Source: Bacillota bacterium
GTDB lineage: Bacteria; Bacillota; Negativicutes; Veillonellales; Negativicoccaceae
NCBI GenBank assembly: GCA_023418435.1
Contig: JAEZZT010000120.1
Span: 1 to 9,315, forward strand
Direction of reading: 5' to 3'
DNA: 9,315 nucleotides
The notes beneath the pieces were generated by a model. That model was not told where the DNA came from, made no database searches, and was given only the letters and a program-made list of their open reading frames with translations. Position 1 is the stretch's first letter. The number at the start of each line of letters is the position of its first letter. Positions 1-6,352 of the stretch are shown here, one piece after another. A program made the translations under genes and the position numbers.

Positions 1-181
1 ACAAAGCACCGAAGGCAATGAACAGTGCGGCCAATCCCATCCACACCAATCTCCCCCAATGCCTCTCTTGAAGAGGAGCTTCTCCATACCGCAAGCGCAG
101 ACGGTCTGCGGCTTCTTCGGTAATCAGCCCCTCCGACACCCACTTCGGCAACTCTTCATATAACCAATGAAGATGTCGCAT
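1..181 (-). CDS. DUF2157-like predicted membrane protein, N-terminal part (runs off the window)
   Basis: Only the first 60 residues are visible; the rest lies left of the window. The protein starts MRHLHWLYEELPKWVSEGLI and continues with an amphipathic, charged segment (TEEAADRLRLRYGE, residues 21-34). At about residue 46 a hydrophobic stretch begins (VWMGLAALFIAFGAL) that looks like the first membrane helix. A short cytoplasmic helical domain of the form W-x-x-x-G-L-I-x-x-x-x-A-x-x-L/I-x-x-x-Y, followed by several membrane helices, is typical of the DUF2157 family, whose function is unknown. The ATG at 179-181 is supported by a perfect AAGGAGG (187-193, read on the minus strand) five bases upstream. 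The gene follows the Usp gene at 234-683 on the same strand, but a strong terminator lies between them. Family assignment is from the pattern of the first 60 residues only. Confidence 0.6.
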   Translation of the reverse strand, partial: MRHLHWLYEELPKWVSEGLITEEAADRLRLRYGEAPLQERHWGRLVWMGLAALFIAFGAL

Positions 182-200
182 AATAACCTCCTTTATCAAC

Positions 201-228
201 AAAAAAGCGGACGGTCTGAACCGCCCGC
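201..228 (-). terminator. Rho-independent terminator after the Usp gene at 234-683
   Basis: Read on the minus strand, GCGGGCGGT (220-228) pairs with ACCGTCCGC (207-215), a 9-bp GC-rich stem with one G-T wobble. The loop is four bases and six T follow (201-206). It starts six bases after the TAA stop of the Usp gene. The next gene's ribosome binding site begins only eight bases beyond the T tract. Confidence 0.85.
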
Positions 229-233
229 ACACT

Positions 234-683
234 TTACTTCACAATCAATACGGGGCATTTTGCATGGCTGACGATATAGCTCGATACAGACCCCATGAAA
301 ATACCTTTGATCGGTCCAAGACCGCGACTGCCCATCACGATGAGATCGACCTCATTCTTTTCAGCTACGGCTGCCAACGTGGGCCCCGGGGATCCTACCT
401 CGAAAACCGTCTTCACCGGAACATCCTGCGGCACCATCTTGACGAGCTTTTCCAAAACCTCCTTGCCGGAATCTTCCAACTCGGATGCCATCTGTTCGCT
501 CACATAGCCCGCCCCGCTCGGCACTTGATCAAATCCGGAAATCACGGAAACAATATTCGCCACATGGCAAATAATCAAACTCCCTCCGGACAGTTTCACC
601 AACTCGATTGCATGCTGCAAAGCCCGTTCTCCATTTTCGGAGCCGTCGGCCGGTAGCAAGACATTTTTGTACTGAATCATCAT
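234..683 (-). CDS. Universal stress protein (UspA domain), ATP-binding type
   Basis: A 149-residue single Usp domain of normal family length. It begins with a beta strand and acidic nucleotide-binding loop (NVLLPADGSE, Asp13). The C-terminal half carries the complete ATP-binding signature G-x2-G-x9-G-S (Gly118, Gly121, Gly131, Ser132; GSRGLG then GSVSS) and ends in the usual strand PVLIVK. By family knowledge such proteins are soluble cytoplasmic dimers that bind ATP and are induced by starvation or other stress; the exact role here is unknown. There are two adjacent ATG codons (681-683 and 678-680). The AAAGG at 693-697 fits either, and the first is used. It is the third of three Usp genes in a row, but 92 bases separate it from the one upstream and it has its own extended -10 promoter, so it is probably also transcribed independently. 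Confidence 0.93.
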   Translation of the reverse strand: MMIQYKNVLLPADGSENGERALQHAIELVKLSGGSLIICHVANIVSVISGFDQVPSGAGYVSEQMASELEDSGKEVLEKLVKMVPQDVPVKTVFEVGSPGPTLAAVAEKNEVDLIVMGSRGLGPIKGIFMGSVSSYIVSHAKCPVLIVK

Positions 684-717
684 GCAGCCCTACCTTTCGT
701 ATTGAAACTTTAACTTA

Positions 718-726
718 ATTATACCA
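718..726 (-). promoter_or_regulatory. Extended -10 promoter for the Usp gene at 234-683
   Basis: On the minus strand the sequence reads TGGTATAAT, a consensus TATAAT with an extended TG-N element, 34 bases upstream of the ATG. The -35 area (about 740-746) has only a weak match (CTGTAA or CCTGTA), which is acceptable for an extended -10 promoter. No terminator hairpin was found between the upstream Usp gene and this promoter, so read-through from that gene is also possible. Confidence 0.6.
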
Positions 727-775
727 CACACATATCCGGTTACAGGAAATGAAGTATAATCTAGTCTATTTTTTA

Positions 776-1261
776 TTACTTAGCAATGAGCACGGGAATT
801 TTGGCATGCTGCAAAATATACGAGGATACGGAACCCAACAACATTCCCTTCAGCGAACCCAAACCACGGCTGCCCATCACGATGGCATCGGCATGCAGCT
901 CTTCCGCCAACGCCAAGATGTCACGACGTGGCGAGCCGACTGCAAACATCAATTGACAATTCACATCTTCCGGCAATCTCCGCGCCTCCGTACGCAACTC
1001 TTCTTTGATCACTTCCGCTTGATGAGCCGACATTCCTTGCGGCAATACACTCGGCGATTCCATGGTCAAAGTCTCCCAACCTCGATACGGCTTTTTATCC
1101 GCTTCGAGTCCGACCAGTCCGCCCGCATAAAATTGCTCATCCAAAACTCTCACCAAGACCAACTTGGCTCCGGTTTTAACTGCCAAGTCCGCAGCCATTC
1201 CCACCGCCAAACGAGCATGATCCGATCCATCCGTCGGAACTAGTAGTGTGTTAAATTGCAT
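776..1261 (-). CDS. Universal stress protein (UspA domain), second gene of a coupled pair
   Basis: A 161-residue Usp domain. The N-terminal strand and loop are TLLVPTDGSD (Asp11). A variable insert at about residues 43-80 lies between strand 2 and the following helix. The ATP-binding signature G-x2-G-x9-G-S is intact (Gly130, Gly133, Gly143, Ser144), so this is of the nucleotide-binding class. It ends IPVLIAK. The ATG at 1259-1261 is preceded by AGGAGGT (1267-1273). This ribosome binding site overlaps the TAG stop of the Usp gene upstream, with only ten bases between the two reading frames, so the pair is one operon and likely translationally coupled. The closest visible relative is the neighbouring Usp at 234-683, which shares GSVSSYI and a VGSP segment, suggesting local duplication. 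Confidence 0.93.
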   Translation of the reverse strand: MQFNTLLVPTDGSDHARLAVGMAADLAVKTGAKLVLVRVLDEQFYAGGLVGLEADKKPYRGWETLTMESPSVLPQGMSAHQAEVIKEELRTEARRLPEDVNCQLMFAVGSPRRDILALAEELHADAIVMGSRGLGSLKGMLLGSVSSYILQHAKIPVLIAK

Positions 1262-1266
1262 TATAT

Positions 1267-1274
1267 ACCTCCTA
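1267..1274 (-). promoter_or_regulatory. Ribosome binding site overlapping the stop codon of the upstream Usp gene
   Basis: Minus-strand sequence TAGGAGGT. The TAG (1272-1274) is the stop of the Usp gene at 1272-1751, and AGGAGGT (1267-1273) is the Shine-Dalgarno of the next Usp gene, five bases before its ATG. A ribosome terminating on the first frame uncovers or occupies the initiation site of the second, the classic layout for translational coupling. Confidence 0.75.
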
Positions 1275-1751
1275 TTTCACGACCCATACCGGAATACCGG
1301 CATGTTTGACCACATACCCGGACACAGTCCCCAATAAAACACCTGCCAAGCGCCCCAAACCGCGGCTACCGACCACTGCCAAATCCGCTTTATATTCACG
1401 GACCATCTTCAATAATTCTCGCCGTGGAGCACCGGTTTCATACGCAATGCGGAAAGGTATCCCCGCCGGAATCTTGGCCGCTGCACCCTCGACGACACGA
1501 ATGCTGTATTCTCTCCGGTAATCCCCAATCGTAGAATAGTGCAGTTCCTCTTCACCGGTTTCTGCATTCTTTTTCGGGGTTGCAAAGCGAGGTTTTTCCG
1601 GCCACAATGTGGTAAACGATTGCATATCCAACACGTGCGCCAAGACCAAAGTAGAACCAAATTGCTCTGCCAATAAAATCGCCAAATCCAATGCCCGATC
1701 CGAGCATTCCGAACCATCTACTGCCACCAAAATCGTTTTGTAGGATATCAT
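1272..1751 (-). CDS. Universal stress protein (UspA domain), first gene of a coupled pair
   Basis: A 159-residue Usp protein starting MISYKTILVAVDGSE (Asp12) and ending IPVWVVK. Its signature G-x2-G-x9-G-T (Gly128, Gly131, Gly141, Thr142) fits ATP-binding Usp proteins. A hydrophilic insert at about residues 44-75 (Trp50, a run of Lys/Glu) is longer than in compact Usp proteins. The reading frame is open to a TTG at 1761-1763, but that codon overlaps the Shine-Dalgarno GGAGG (1757-1761). That site sits five bases before the ATG at 1749-1751, so the ATG is the start chosen here. It leads a two-gene unit with the Usp at 776-1261. It is transcribed divergently from the receptor genes. The sequence does not reveal which stress induces it. 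Confidence 0.92.
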   Translation of the reverse strand: MISYKTILVAVDGSECSDRALDLAILLAEQFGSTLVLAHVLDMQSFTTLWPEKPRFATPKKNAETGEEELHYSTIGDYRREYSIRVVEGAAAKIPAGIPFRIAYETGAPRRELLKMVREYKADLAVVGSRGLGRLAGVLLGTVSGYVVKHAGIPVWVVK

Positions 1752-1902
1752 TTTTGCCTCCAAGCATCTGCTCTACAACTCTTTTATATACATTTCAACG
1801 CCCGCACAAAAATCCCTTTTTAAATCATTTCTTTATCAAAATCGCCTATATCTGCTACCGGTATAATCGCAATACGTCCTTGAAATTGACTTTTTATATT
1901 AT
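1752..1902. other. Divergent intergenic region between the Usp operon and the first receptor gene
   Basis: AT-rich spacer without a convincing gene. For the leftward Usp pair, the only -10-like match near the start is TATAAA (minus strand, 1783-1788) with a poor T-rich -35, so that promoter is not settled. For the rightward receptor gene, the -35 TTGACT lies at 1886-1891. An isolated TATAAT on the plus strand (1862-1867) lacks a -35. No inverted repeat typical of a known repressor could be identified with confidence. Confidence 0.5.
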
Positions 1903-1915
1903 TTAAGATTAAAAT
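1886..1915 (+). promoter_or_regulatory. Predicted sigma-70-type promoter of the first receptor gene
   Basis: TTGACT (1886-1891, five of six to consensus) and TAAAAT (1910-1915, five of six) are separated by 18 bases, 36 bases before the ATG. The -10 part belongs to the 159-bp segment shared with the second receptor gene, while the -35 lies just outside it. The ribosome binding site is AAAGGGG (1939-1945), six bases before the ATG, weaker than the GGAGG sites elsewhere in the window. Confidence 0.6.
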
Positions 1916-2061
1916 ATAAATATAGTGATTGTTTCATGAAAGGGGAAAATAATGAAAAAATCTGCCTTACTTTGCACACTTGTTTTGAGTTCACTGGCGA
2001 CGGCCCCATTCGTACAGGCCGAAGAGTTTCTGCTCGACAAAGTGGTCGTCACCGCCACACG
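1903..2061 (+). repeat. Direct repeat copy 1: leader, signal peptide and TonB-box cassette
   Basis: This 159-bp segment matches 4248-4406 at a fixed offset of 2345 bases with only four mismatches, at 1918, 1993, 2035 and 2038. The longest uninterrupted match is 74 bases (1919-1992). It covers the -10 region, the untranslated leader, the ribosome binding site and codons 1-36 plus the first two bases of codon 37. The coding mismatches are silent, so both proteins share the same first 37 residues. Immediately after the VVVTATR codons, similarity to the second receptor gene drops away. Confidence 0.95.
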
Positions 2062-4093
2062 TACTACAGAAAACATCGCCCGAGTTCCGGCGGCTGTTTC
2101 CGTAATCACCGCCGAAGAAATCAAGCAGAGACCGGCGCAAAACATCAGTGATATACTCGCCACGCTTCCTGCCGCCTACCAGTCTCCTACTTCGGATGGA
2201 GGCTTATCCATCCGCGGTTTTGACTCGACGGAGATGCTGGTCCTGCTGGACAATCAACCGCTCAACTCCGGTTGGAACGGCTCCGTAGATTGGCAAAGTT
2301 TGCCTACGGACAATATCGAGCGGATTGAAATCGTACGTGGTGCCGCTTCTTCTCTGTACGGTGGCAGAGCTGTCGGTGCCGTTATCAATATTATTACCAA
2401 AAAATCAACGGACGACTTTTCCGGTGTTGCGCAATACAGCTATGGCAGCAACAATACCAAGCATGCCTCCGTTCATATGCAAGGCAAAAACGAACATTGG
2501 CGCTTAGGGATCGGCTATGAAAATCGGTCCACCGACGGGTATCGCAACTTTTTTGTGGAAAAAACTGCACTCAAAGAGAATTCCGCTACTGCCGACTACA
2601 GCGCCAGTTTGCCGACGTCCGCCCGCGGCAGATATATTGTCGGCGGTCGAGGCCAAAAGGCTTCCGACACGGAGATTTATCAATTCCAATTGGGCTATGC
2701 ATGGGATGATCAACGTCATGTAGATTATCAATATACGCACTCCACTCGTGACTATGTATACAATCACCCGTTCTCTTTCGTCCGAGACAAAAAAGGGAAT
2801 CCGGTATATTACGGAATCGTTCAACTTCAAAACGGAAAGCAAGTGGAGATCTATCCGGACGACTTTTTAGGATATGTCGGTGAAAATGAAATGGATATCC
2901 ATCGACTTTCTTATACCGATGAAGAACATCAAATTGCCGGTCATTTGGGCTACACTCATTACAAAAAACAGGGGTACAGTTCTGCGGGCGAAATAGAAAC
3001 CGCCATGAGTGCCGCTGAGTTACAAGCGTGGAATGGCCCGGGCGGTTATTCTTTCTATCCCAGCAAGACTTGGGATTTTGATCTCCACAAAACTTGGCAA
3101 TCCCGACGTCATACACTCACCGCCGGAATTAATTACCAACGCGAAGAGTTCGAGCAAACACGCTACGATGCGCTGCATTGGAGAGACCACAAAAACGGAC
3201 TCTCGCCCTACGAATATAACGGAGGACGGGGAACGACTTGGGCTCTTTATGTTCAAGACCAGTTCCATATCAATGACAATATCAGTCTGTATGTCGGCAC
3301 ACGCTTCGACAGATATCGCAAGTCGAACGGCTATCAACGCGTACTCAAAAAAGATCAATGGCAATCTACAGAACATGGTGAAGCCACCTATACGGAGTGG
3401 AGTCCCAAGTTCGCTATAGAGTATACCATCAGCGATGCAGACAGCATCTACCTCTCTTACGGACATTCATTCAATCCACCCATACTCTACAAAGTATATC
3501 GTTCCAGCAGTTCAACCATTCCCAATCCGCAGCTGAAACCGGAAACATCCAACACCTGGGAGTTGGGCTGGAAGCATCGCAATGCCGATTTCACTTGGAA
3601 TCTATCCGCATTCCAAGCAAAAACGGATAACCTCATCGTCTATCAAACCATTTCAAAAAAGCCACGAATTACCCAATATGTAAATGCCGCCTCCACGACG
3701 ACTCGCAAAGGTATTGAGTTGGAGGCAAATTATCAATTCAATCCGCATTGGTCAAGCTATATCAACTACACTTGGCAACAGGAAAAAGAAGATTCCGAAG
3801 TATATTTCACGACTCCCAAGCATCTCTTGCACTTGGGTATTGCCTATCAATACAAAAAATGGAATGCACTCTTGGATGCTACCTATGCCAGCGCAAGACA
3901 ATCACCGAACTCCATTAGCGGCGTATATCAATCCGAGGATGCGTACTTCATCACCAACCTCACTGCCAATTACCAGGTCACGAAAGAGCTGTCCTTGCAA
4001 GGGCAGGTATATAATCTTTTCAACCGACACTTTTTTGCCGGTGAAGCCGCCCGGGATCGTGCCTATCAATTGTCACTGCGTTACCAATTTTAA
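1952..4093 (+). CDS. TonB-dependent outer-membrane receptor 1
   Basis: A 713-residue receptor of typical size. Residues 1-23 form a Sec signal peptide (MKKSALLCTL..., cleavage predicted after VQA). The mature protein starts EEFLLDK and runs into a TonB box, DKVVVTATR (29-37). The plug (about 40-150) includes VPAAVSVITAEEI, LSIRGF (85-90), IERIEIVRG (122-130), SSLYGGRAVGAVINIITK. The 22-strand barrel follows, with the interface motif FNPP..LY..NPQLKPETS (507-533), the penultimate NLFNRHFF and the terminal Phe (YQF) needed for barrel assembly. Such receptors import scarce ligands such as iron chelates or cobalamin using TonB-ExbBD energy; the ligand cannot be read from the sequence. It is colinear without gaps with receptor 3 except for one short stretch, while its first 37 residues are identical to receptor 2. 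No periplasmic or inner-membrane transport partner lies nearby. Confidence 0.95.
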   Translation: MKKSALLCTLVLSSLATAPFVQAEEFLLDKVVVTATRTTENIARVPAAVSVITAEEIKQRPAQNISDILATLPAAYQSPTSDGGLSIRGFDSTEMLVLLDNQPLNSGWNGSVDWQSLPTDNIERIEIVRGAASSLYGGRAVGAVINIITKKSTDDFSGVAQYSYGSNNTKHASVHMQGKNEHWRLGIGYENRSTDGYRNFFVEKTALKENSATADYSASLPTSARGRYIVGGRGQKASDTEIYQFQLGYAWDDQRHVDYQYTHSTRDYVYNHPFSFVRDKKGNPVYYGIVQLQNGKQVEIYPDDFLGYVGENEMDIHRLSYTDEEHQIAGHLGYTHYKKQGYSSAGEIETAMSAAELQAWNGPGGYSFYPSKTWDFDLHKTWQSRRHTLTAGINYQREEFEQTRYDALHWRDHKNGLSPYEYNGGRGTTWALYVQDQFHINDNISLYVGTRFDRYRKSNGYQRVLKKDQWQSTEHGEATYTEWSPKFAIEYTISDADSIYLSYGHSFNPPILYKVYRSSSSTIPNPQLKPETSNTWELGWKHRNADFTWNLSAFQAKTDNLIVYQTISKKPRITQYVNAASTTTRKGIELEANYQFNPHWSSYINYTWQQEKEDSEVYFTTPKHLLHLGIAYQYKKWNALLDATYASARQSPNSISGVYQSEDAYFITNLTANYQVTKELSLQGQVYNLFNRHFFAGEAARDRAYQLSLRYQF

Positions 4094-4146
4094 CTTTGCA
4101 CCTGCCGAGCCGGCATATCCGGATCCAAGGGCTGCATAGTACTATA

Positions 4147-4171
4147 ACTCGCTACCTAGTGGCGAGTTTTT
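4147..4171 (+). terminator. Rho-independent terminator after receptor 1
   Basis: ACTCGCTAC (4147-4155) pairs with GTGGCGAGT (4159-4167), a 9-bp stem with one T-G wobble closing a three-base loop CTA. The run of T is at 4167-4171. It lies 53 bases after the stop codon, so receptors 1 and 2 are probably separate transcripts. The 203-base gap 4094-4296 otherwise holds the promoter of receptor 2. Confidence 0.85.
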
Positions 4172-4231
4172 AGTTATTATAGAAACAACAAATACAATTT
4201 TATTAATAATATCACCAACTCTTTCTTGCTC

Positions 4232-4260
4232 TTAACTAAATATATTGTTAAGATTAAAAT
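4232..4260 (+). promoter_or_regulatory. Predicted promoter of receptor 2
   Basis: TTAACT (4232-4237, four of six) and TAAAAT (4255-4260) are spaced by 17 bases. The -10 equals that of receptor 1; the -35 is one substitution different and one base closer. Looser similarity to the receptor 1 promoter reaches back to the -35 with a single-base indel. The ribosome binding site AAAGGGG (4284-4290) is identical to that of receptor 1. Confidence 0.5.
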
Positions 4261-4406
4261 ATGAATATAGTGATTGTTTCATGAAAGGGGAAAATAATGA
4301 AAAAATCTGCCTTACTTTGCACACTTGTTTTGAGTTCGCTGGCGACGGCCCCATTCGTACAGGCCGAAGAGTTTCTGCTTGATAAAGTGGTCGTCACCGC
4401 CACACG
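4248..4406 (+). repeat. Direct repeat copy 2: leader, signal peptide and TonB-box cassette
   Basis: Partner of 1903-2061: 155 of 159 positions are identical, with mismatches at 4263, 4338, 4380 and 4383. It ends exactly where the codons of the TonB box end, after which the two genes become different. No short target duplications, terminal inverted repeats or transposase remnants flank either copy, so transposition is not indicated. Confidence 0.95.
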
Positions 4407-6231
4407 CAGCGAAAAACAGGAAATGGATATTCCTATGTCGAGCACGACCATTACGGCAGAGGAGCTCACCCACGCCGGTTTTTCGAATGTCCAAACCGCC
4501 CTCTCCGACACGTTGGGCATCGCCTACAAGCAAACCGGTCCGGGCGGCGGACACATGGGTGTGATGAATTCCGAAATTGCCATCCGTGGCGTTGCCAACG
4601 GGACTCTGGTCATGGTCAACGGCAATCCGATCAATTCCCGCGGTAAATATTTTTTGGATGCCATTCCGGCGGAAAGAATCGAACGCATCGAAATTATCAA
4701 GGGCGGCGGCTCCGTGCTCTACGGTTCGGAAGCCATGGGCGGCGTCATTAATATCATTACCAAAAAAGCCGGCACTCGCAGTCTCAGTGTAGGGCTCGGT
4801 AATTACGGCCAACAAAATTTCGATGCCCAAATCGGCAACGAAACATTCAGTCTGGCTCTTCATCGCGAACGCTGGGGCGCAGTCAAAAACATCAATCTTA
4901 TCGATGACTATCGTTCGGCAGATGCCCCCAAGTCACAACGCGATTCCGTTCATTTCGGTTACAACTTGAATGAAAAATTGAATTTCTCCTATGACTATGC
5001 ATCCACGGACTCCGATTATGCCTACTATTTCTACCGGGTCAAGCCGAAGGGAACGGCGCAGATCGGAGATCGCCAGCAGTACAGAACGTATTTCAGCAAA
5101 CAATATCTGTACCAGCTCAATTATCGCGATGATTCTCTTGCCGCACATCTGTTTTACAATCGTGTCAATATGGGCGCAGTCGGCCCGGTTGACTTCGACA
5201 GCAAAACTCACAAAAGATCTGCCAAGCCCTGGTACAGTACGAAGGAATTGAATGTCAATTACGGCCTCGATGTGCAAAAAAATTGGCAGCTTTCCCCCGG
5301 CAATCAATTAATCGCCGGTGCTACCTACCAGCACGAATTTTATGACAAGAGCTACACGGTTTCCGGAGATGACAAGGCTCGCAATATATATGCATTGTAT
5401 GCCCAGTGGGAACGTGAGTTGAGTGCACGCCAAACACTGACTCTTTCCGGTCGTGAAACTTGGACCGGCAGTTCCACCGGCGGTGCCGAGTACAGCAATT
5501 TCTCCGGTGCACTGCAATATTTGTATCGCTTGAGTCCGGATGAGAATCTCTACCTCAATATTTCACAATCCTTTATTATGCCGACATTCTCGCAGATCTA
5601 CGGATCCGCCGGACGTTCCAAGCCCAATCCGGGACTCAAGCCGCAACACGGAATTAATTACGAGGTGGGTTACAAAAAAATTCACCAACAGCACCAATAC
5701 AAACTTGCTGCGTTCCATACCAAGATCACCGACAATATCAAGGTCAACCTGGAGAAAAAAGGCGGCGTGGTCGAGGAGTACCAGTACATCAATTCCGATT
5801 TCCGCAATAGCGGTGTCGAAGCGGAAATGAGTTTCCAAGGCAATGGCCCCTGGTCGTATCGAGTCGGCGTGATGTACAACAACCCCCAAACCAAGGAGAG
5901 CGGCGAAAAAGCCAAAAAGCCGTACTGGGATCGTCTCTACGGTCGTTGGCAGGCCACCGGCTCTCTGACCTATCAAAGCGGACCTTGGACCAGCACATTG
6001 TCCATGTCTTACTTGGCCGACCGAGTAGGGACTCCATCGAGTGCTCATTCCGTAGAAATCAAGCCGTATCTATTGACGACCTGGAATACTTCCTACCGGA
6101 TCAACGAGCAGCAACTCATCACGTTGCGCATTGATAATTTGCTGGACCGCAATGATATTATTTCACATTCCGGTTCCAATTATCGCTATACTCCTTTCAA
6201 TTACTTGCTTACTTACCAATACAATTTCTAA
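4297..6231 (+). CDS. TonB-dependent outer-membrane receptor 2 (different barrel type)
   Basis: A 644-residue receptor, shorter than its neighbours. Residues 1-37 (signal peptide cleaved after VQA at 23, then the TonB box DKVVVTATR) are the same as in receptor 1. The plug (about 41-157) contains TTITAEELTHAGF, EIAIRGVANGTLVMVNG (93-109), IERIEIIKGGGSVLYGSEAM and GGVINIITKK. A Gly-rich loop, GPGGGHMGVM (81-90), is not present in the other two. The barrel has the motif FIMPTFSQIY..KPNPGLKP (426-449), NLLDRNDII near the end and a terminal Phe (YQYNF). The general family is the BtuB/CirA/FepA-like outer-membrane receptors; the ligand is unknown. Outside the N-terminal cassette its sequence does not follow receptors 1 and 3 beyond superfamily motifs. 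It has its own promoter and terminator and lies between the two paralogs. Confidence 0.94.
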   Translation: MKKSALLCTLVLSSLATAPFVQAEEFLLDKVVVTATRSEKQEMDIPMSSTTITAEELTHAGFSNVQTALSDTLGIAYKQTGPGGGHMGVMNSEIAIRGVANGTLVMVNGNPINSRGKYFLDAIPAERIERIEIIKGGGSVLYGSEAMGGVINIITKKAGTRSLSVGLGNYGQQNFDAQIGNETFSLALHRERWGAVKNINLIDDYRSADAPKSQRDSVHFGYNLNEKLNFSYDYASTDSDYAYYFYRVKPKGTAQIGDRQQYRTYFSKQYLYQLNYRDDSLAAHLFYNRVNMGAVGPVDFDSKTHKRSAKPWYSTKELNVNYGLDVQKNWQLSPGNQLIAGATYQHEFYDKSYTVSGDDKARNIYALYAQWERELSARQTLTLSGRETWTGSSTGGAEYSNFSGALQYLYRLSPDENLYLNISQSFIMPTFSQIYGSAGRSKPNPGLKPQHGINYEVGYKKIHQQHQYKLAAFHTKITDNIKVNLEKKGGVVEEYQYINSDFRNSGVEAEMSFQGNGPWSYRVGVMYNNPQTKESGEKAKKPYWDRLYGRWQATGSLTYQSGPWTSTLSMSYLADRVGTPSSAHSVEIKPYLLTTWNTSYRINEQQLITLRIDNLLDRNDIISHSGSNYRYTPFNYLLTYQYNF

Positions 6232-6245
6232 GCAGGAAAGCACGC

Positions 6246-6282
6246 AACACTCGTCGTATGCAAATTTTCGGCGAGTGTTTTT
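6246..6282 (+). terminator. Rho-independent terminator after receptor 2
   Basis: AACACTCGTCG (6246-6256) pairs with CGGCGAGTGTT (6269-6279), an 11-bp stem with one T-G wobble and a 12-base loop. It is followed by T residues to 6282. It begins 15 bases after the stop codon. Confidence 0.85.
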
Positions 6283-6293
6283 GTATTCTTTAA

Positions 6294-6322
6294 TTGACTT
6301 AGAGAAAATAGAGTTTTAGAAT
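6294..6322 (+). promoter_or_regulatory. Predicted sigma-70-type promoter of receptor 3
   Basis: TTGACT (6294-6299) and TAGAAT (6317-6322), each five of six to consensus, are separated by the optimal 17 bases and sit 30 bases before the ATG. The ribosome binding site GGAGG (6341-6345) is seven bases from the ATG and stronger than those of receptors 1 and 2. The AT-rich segment 6314-6327 resembles the -10 region of the other two receptor promoters, and the right half ATTATC (6325-6330) resembles half of a Fur-type site, but a full operator is not evident. Confidence 0.65.
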
Positions 6323-6352
6323 AAAATTATCGTGAACTTTGGAGGATGAAAA

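Noticed and set aside
1761..1763. TTG as start of the first Usp gene
   Set aside because: It overlaps the GGAGG Shine-Dalgarno (1757-1761) that is correctly spaced for the ATG at 1749-1751.
1862..1867. Perfect plus-strand TATAAT upstream of receptor 1 (another at 755-760)
   Set aside because: Neither has a -35 element at workable spacing nor an extended TG motif, and the one at 755-760 has no plus-strand gene downstream.
1936..2151. Plus-strand ATG at 1936 in another frame overlapping the start of receptor 1
   Set aside because: It has no Shine-Dalgarno of its own. Its codons run through the AAAGGGG ribosome binding site of the receptor, and the peptide has low-complexity shadow composition.
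1903..4406. The direct repeats as ends of an insertion sequence or integron-like element
   Set aside because: The repeats contain a functional promoter, signal peptide and TonB box. There are no terminal inverted repeats, no target duplications and no transposase or integrase nearby.
6320..6334. Fur box at the -10 of receptor 3
   Set aside because: Only the right half ATTATC is convincing (about nine of fourteen informative positions overall), and the other receptor promoters lack it, so no Fur site is claimed.
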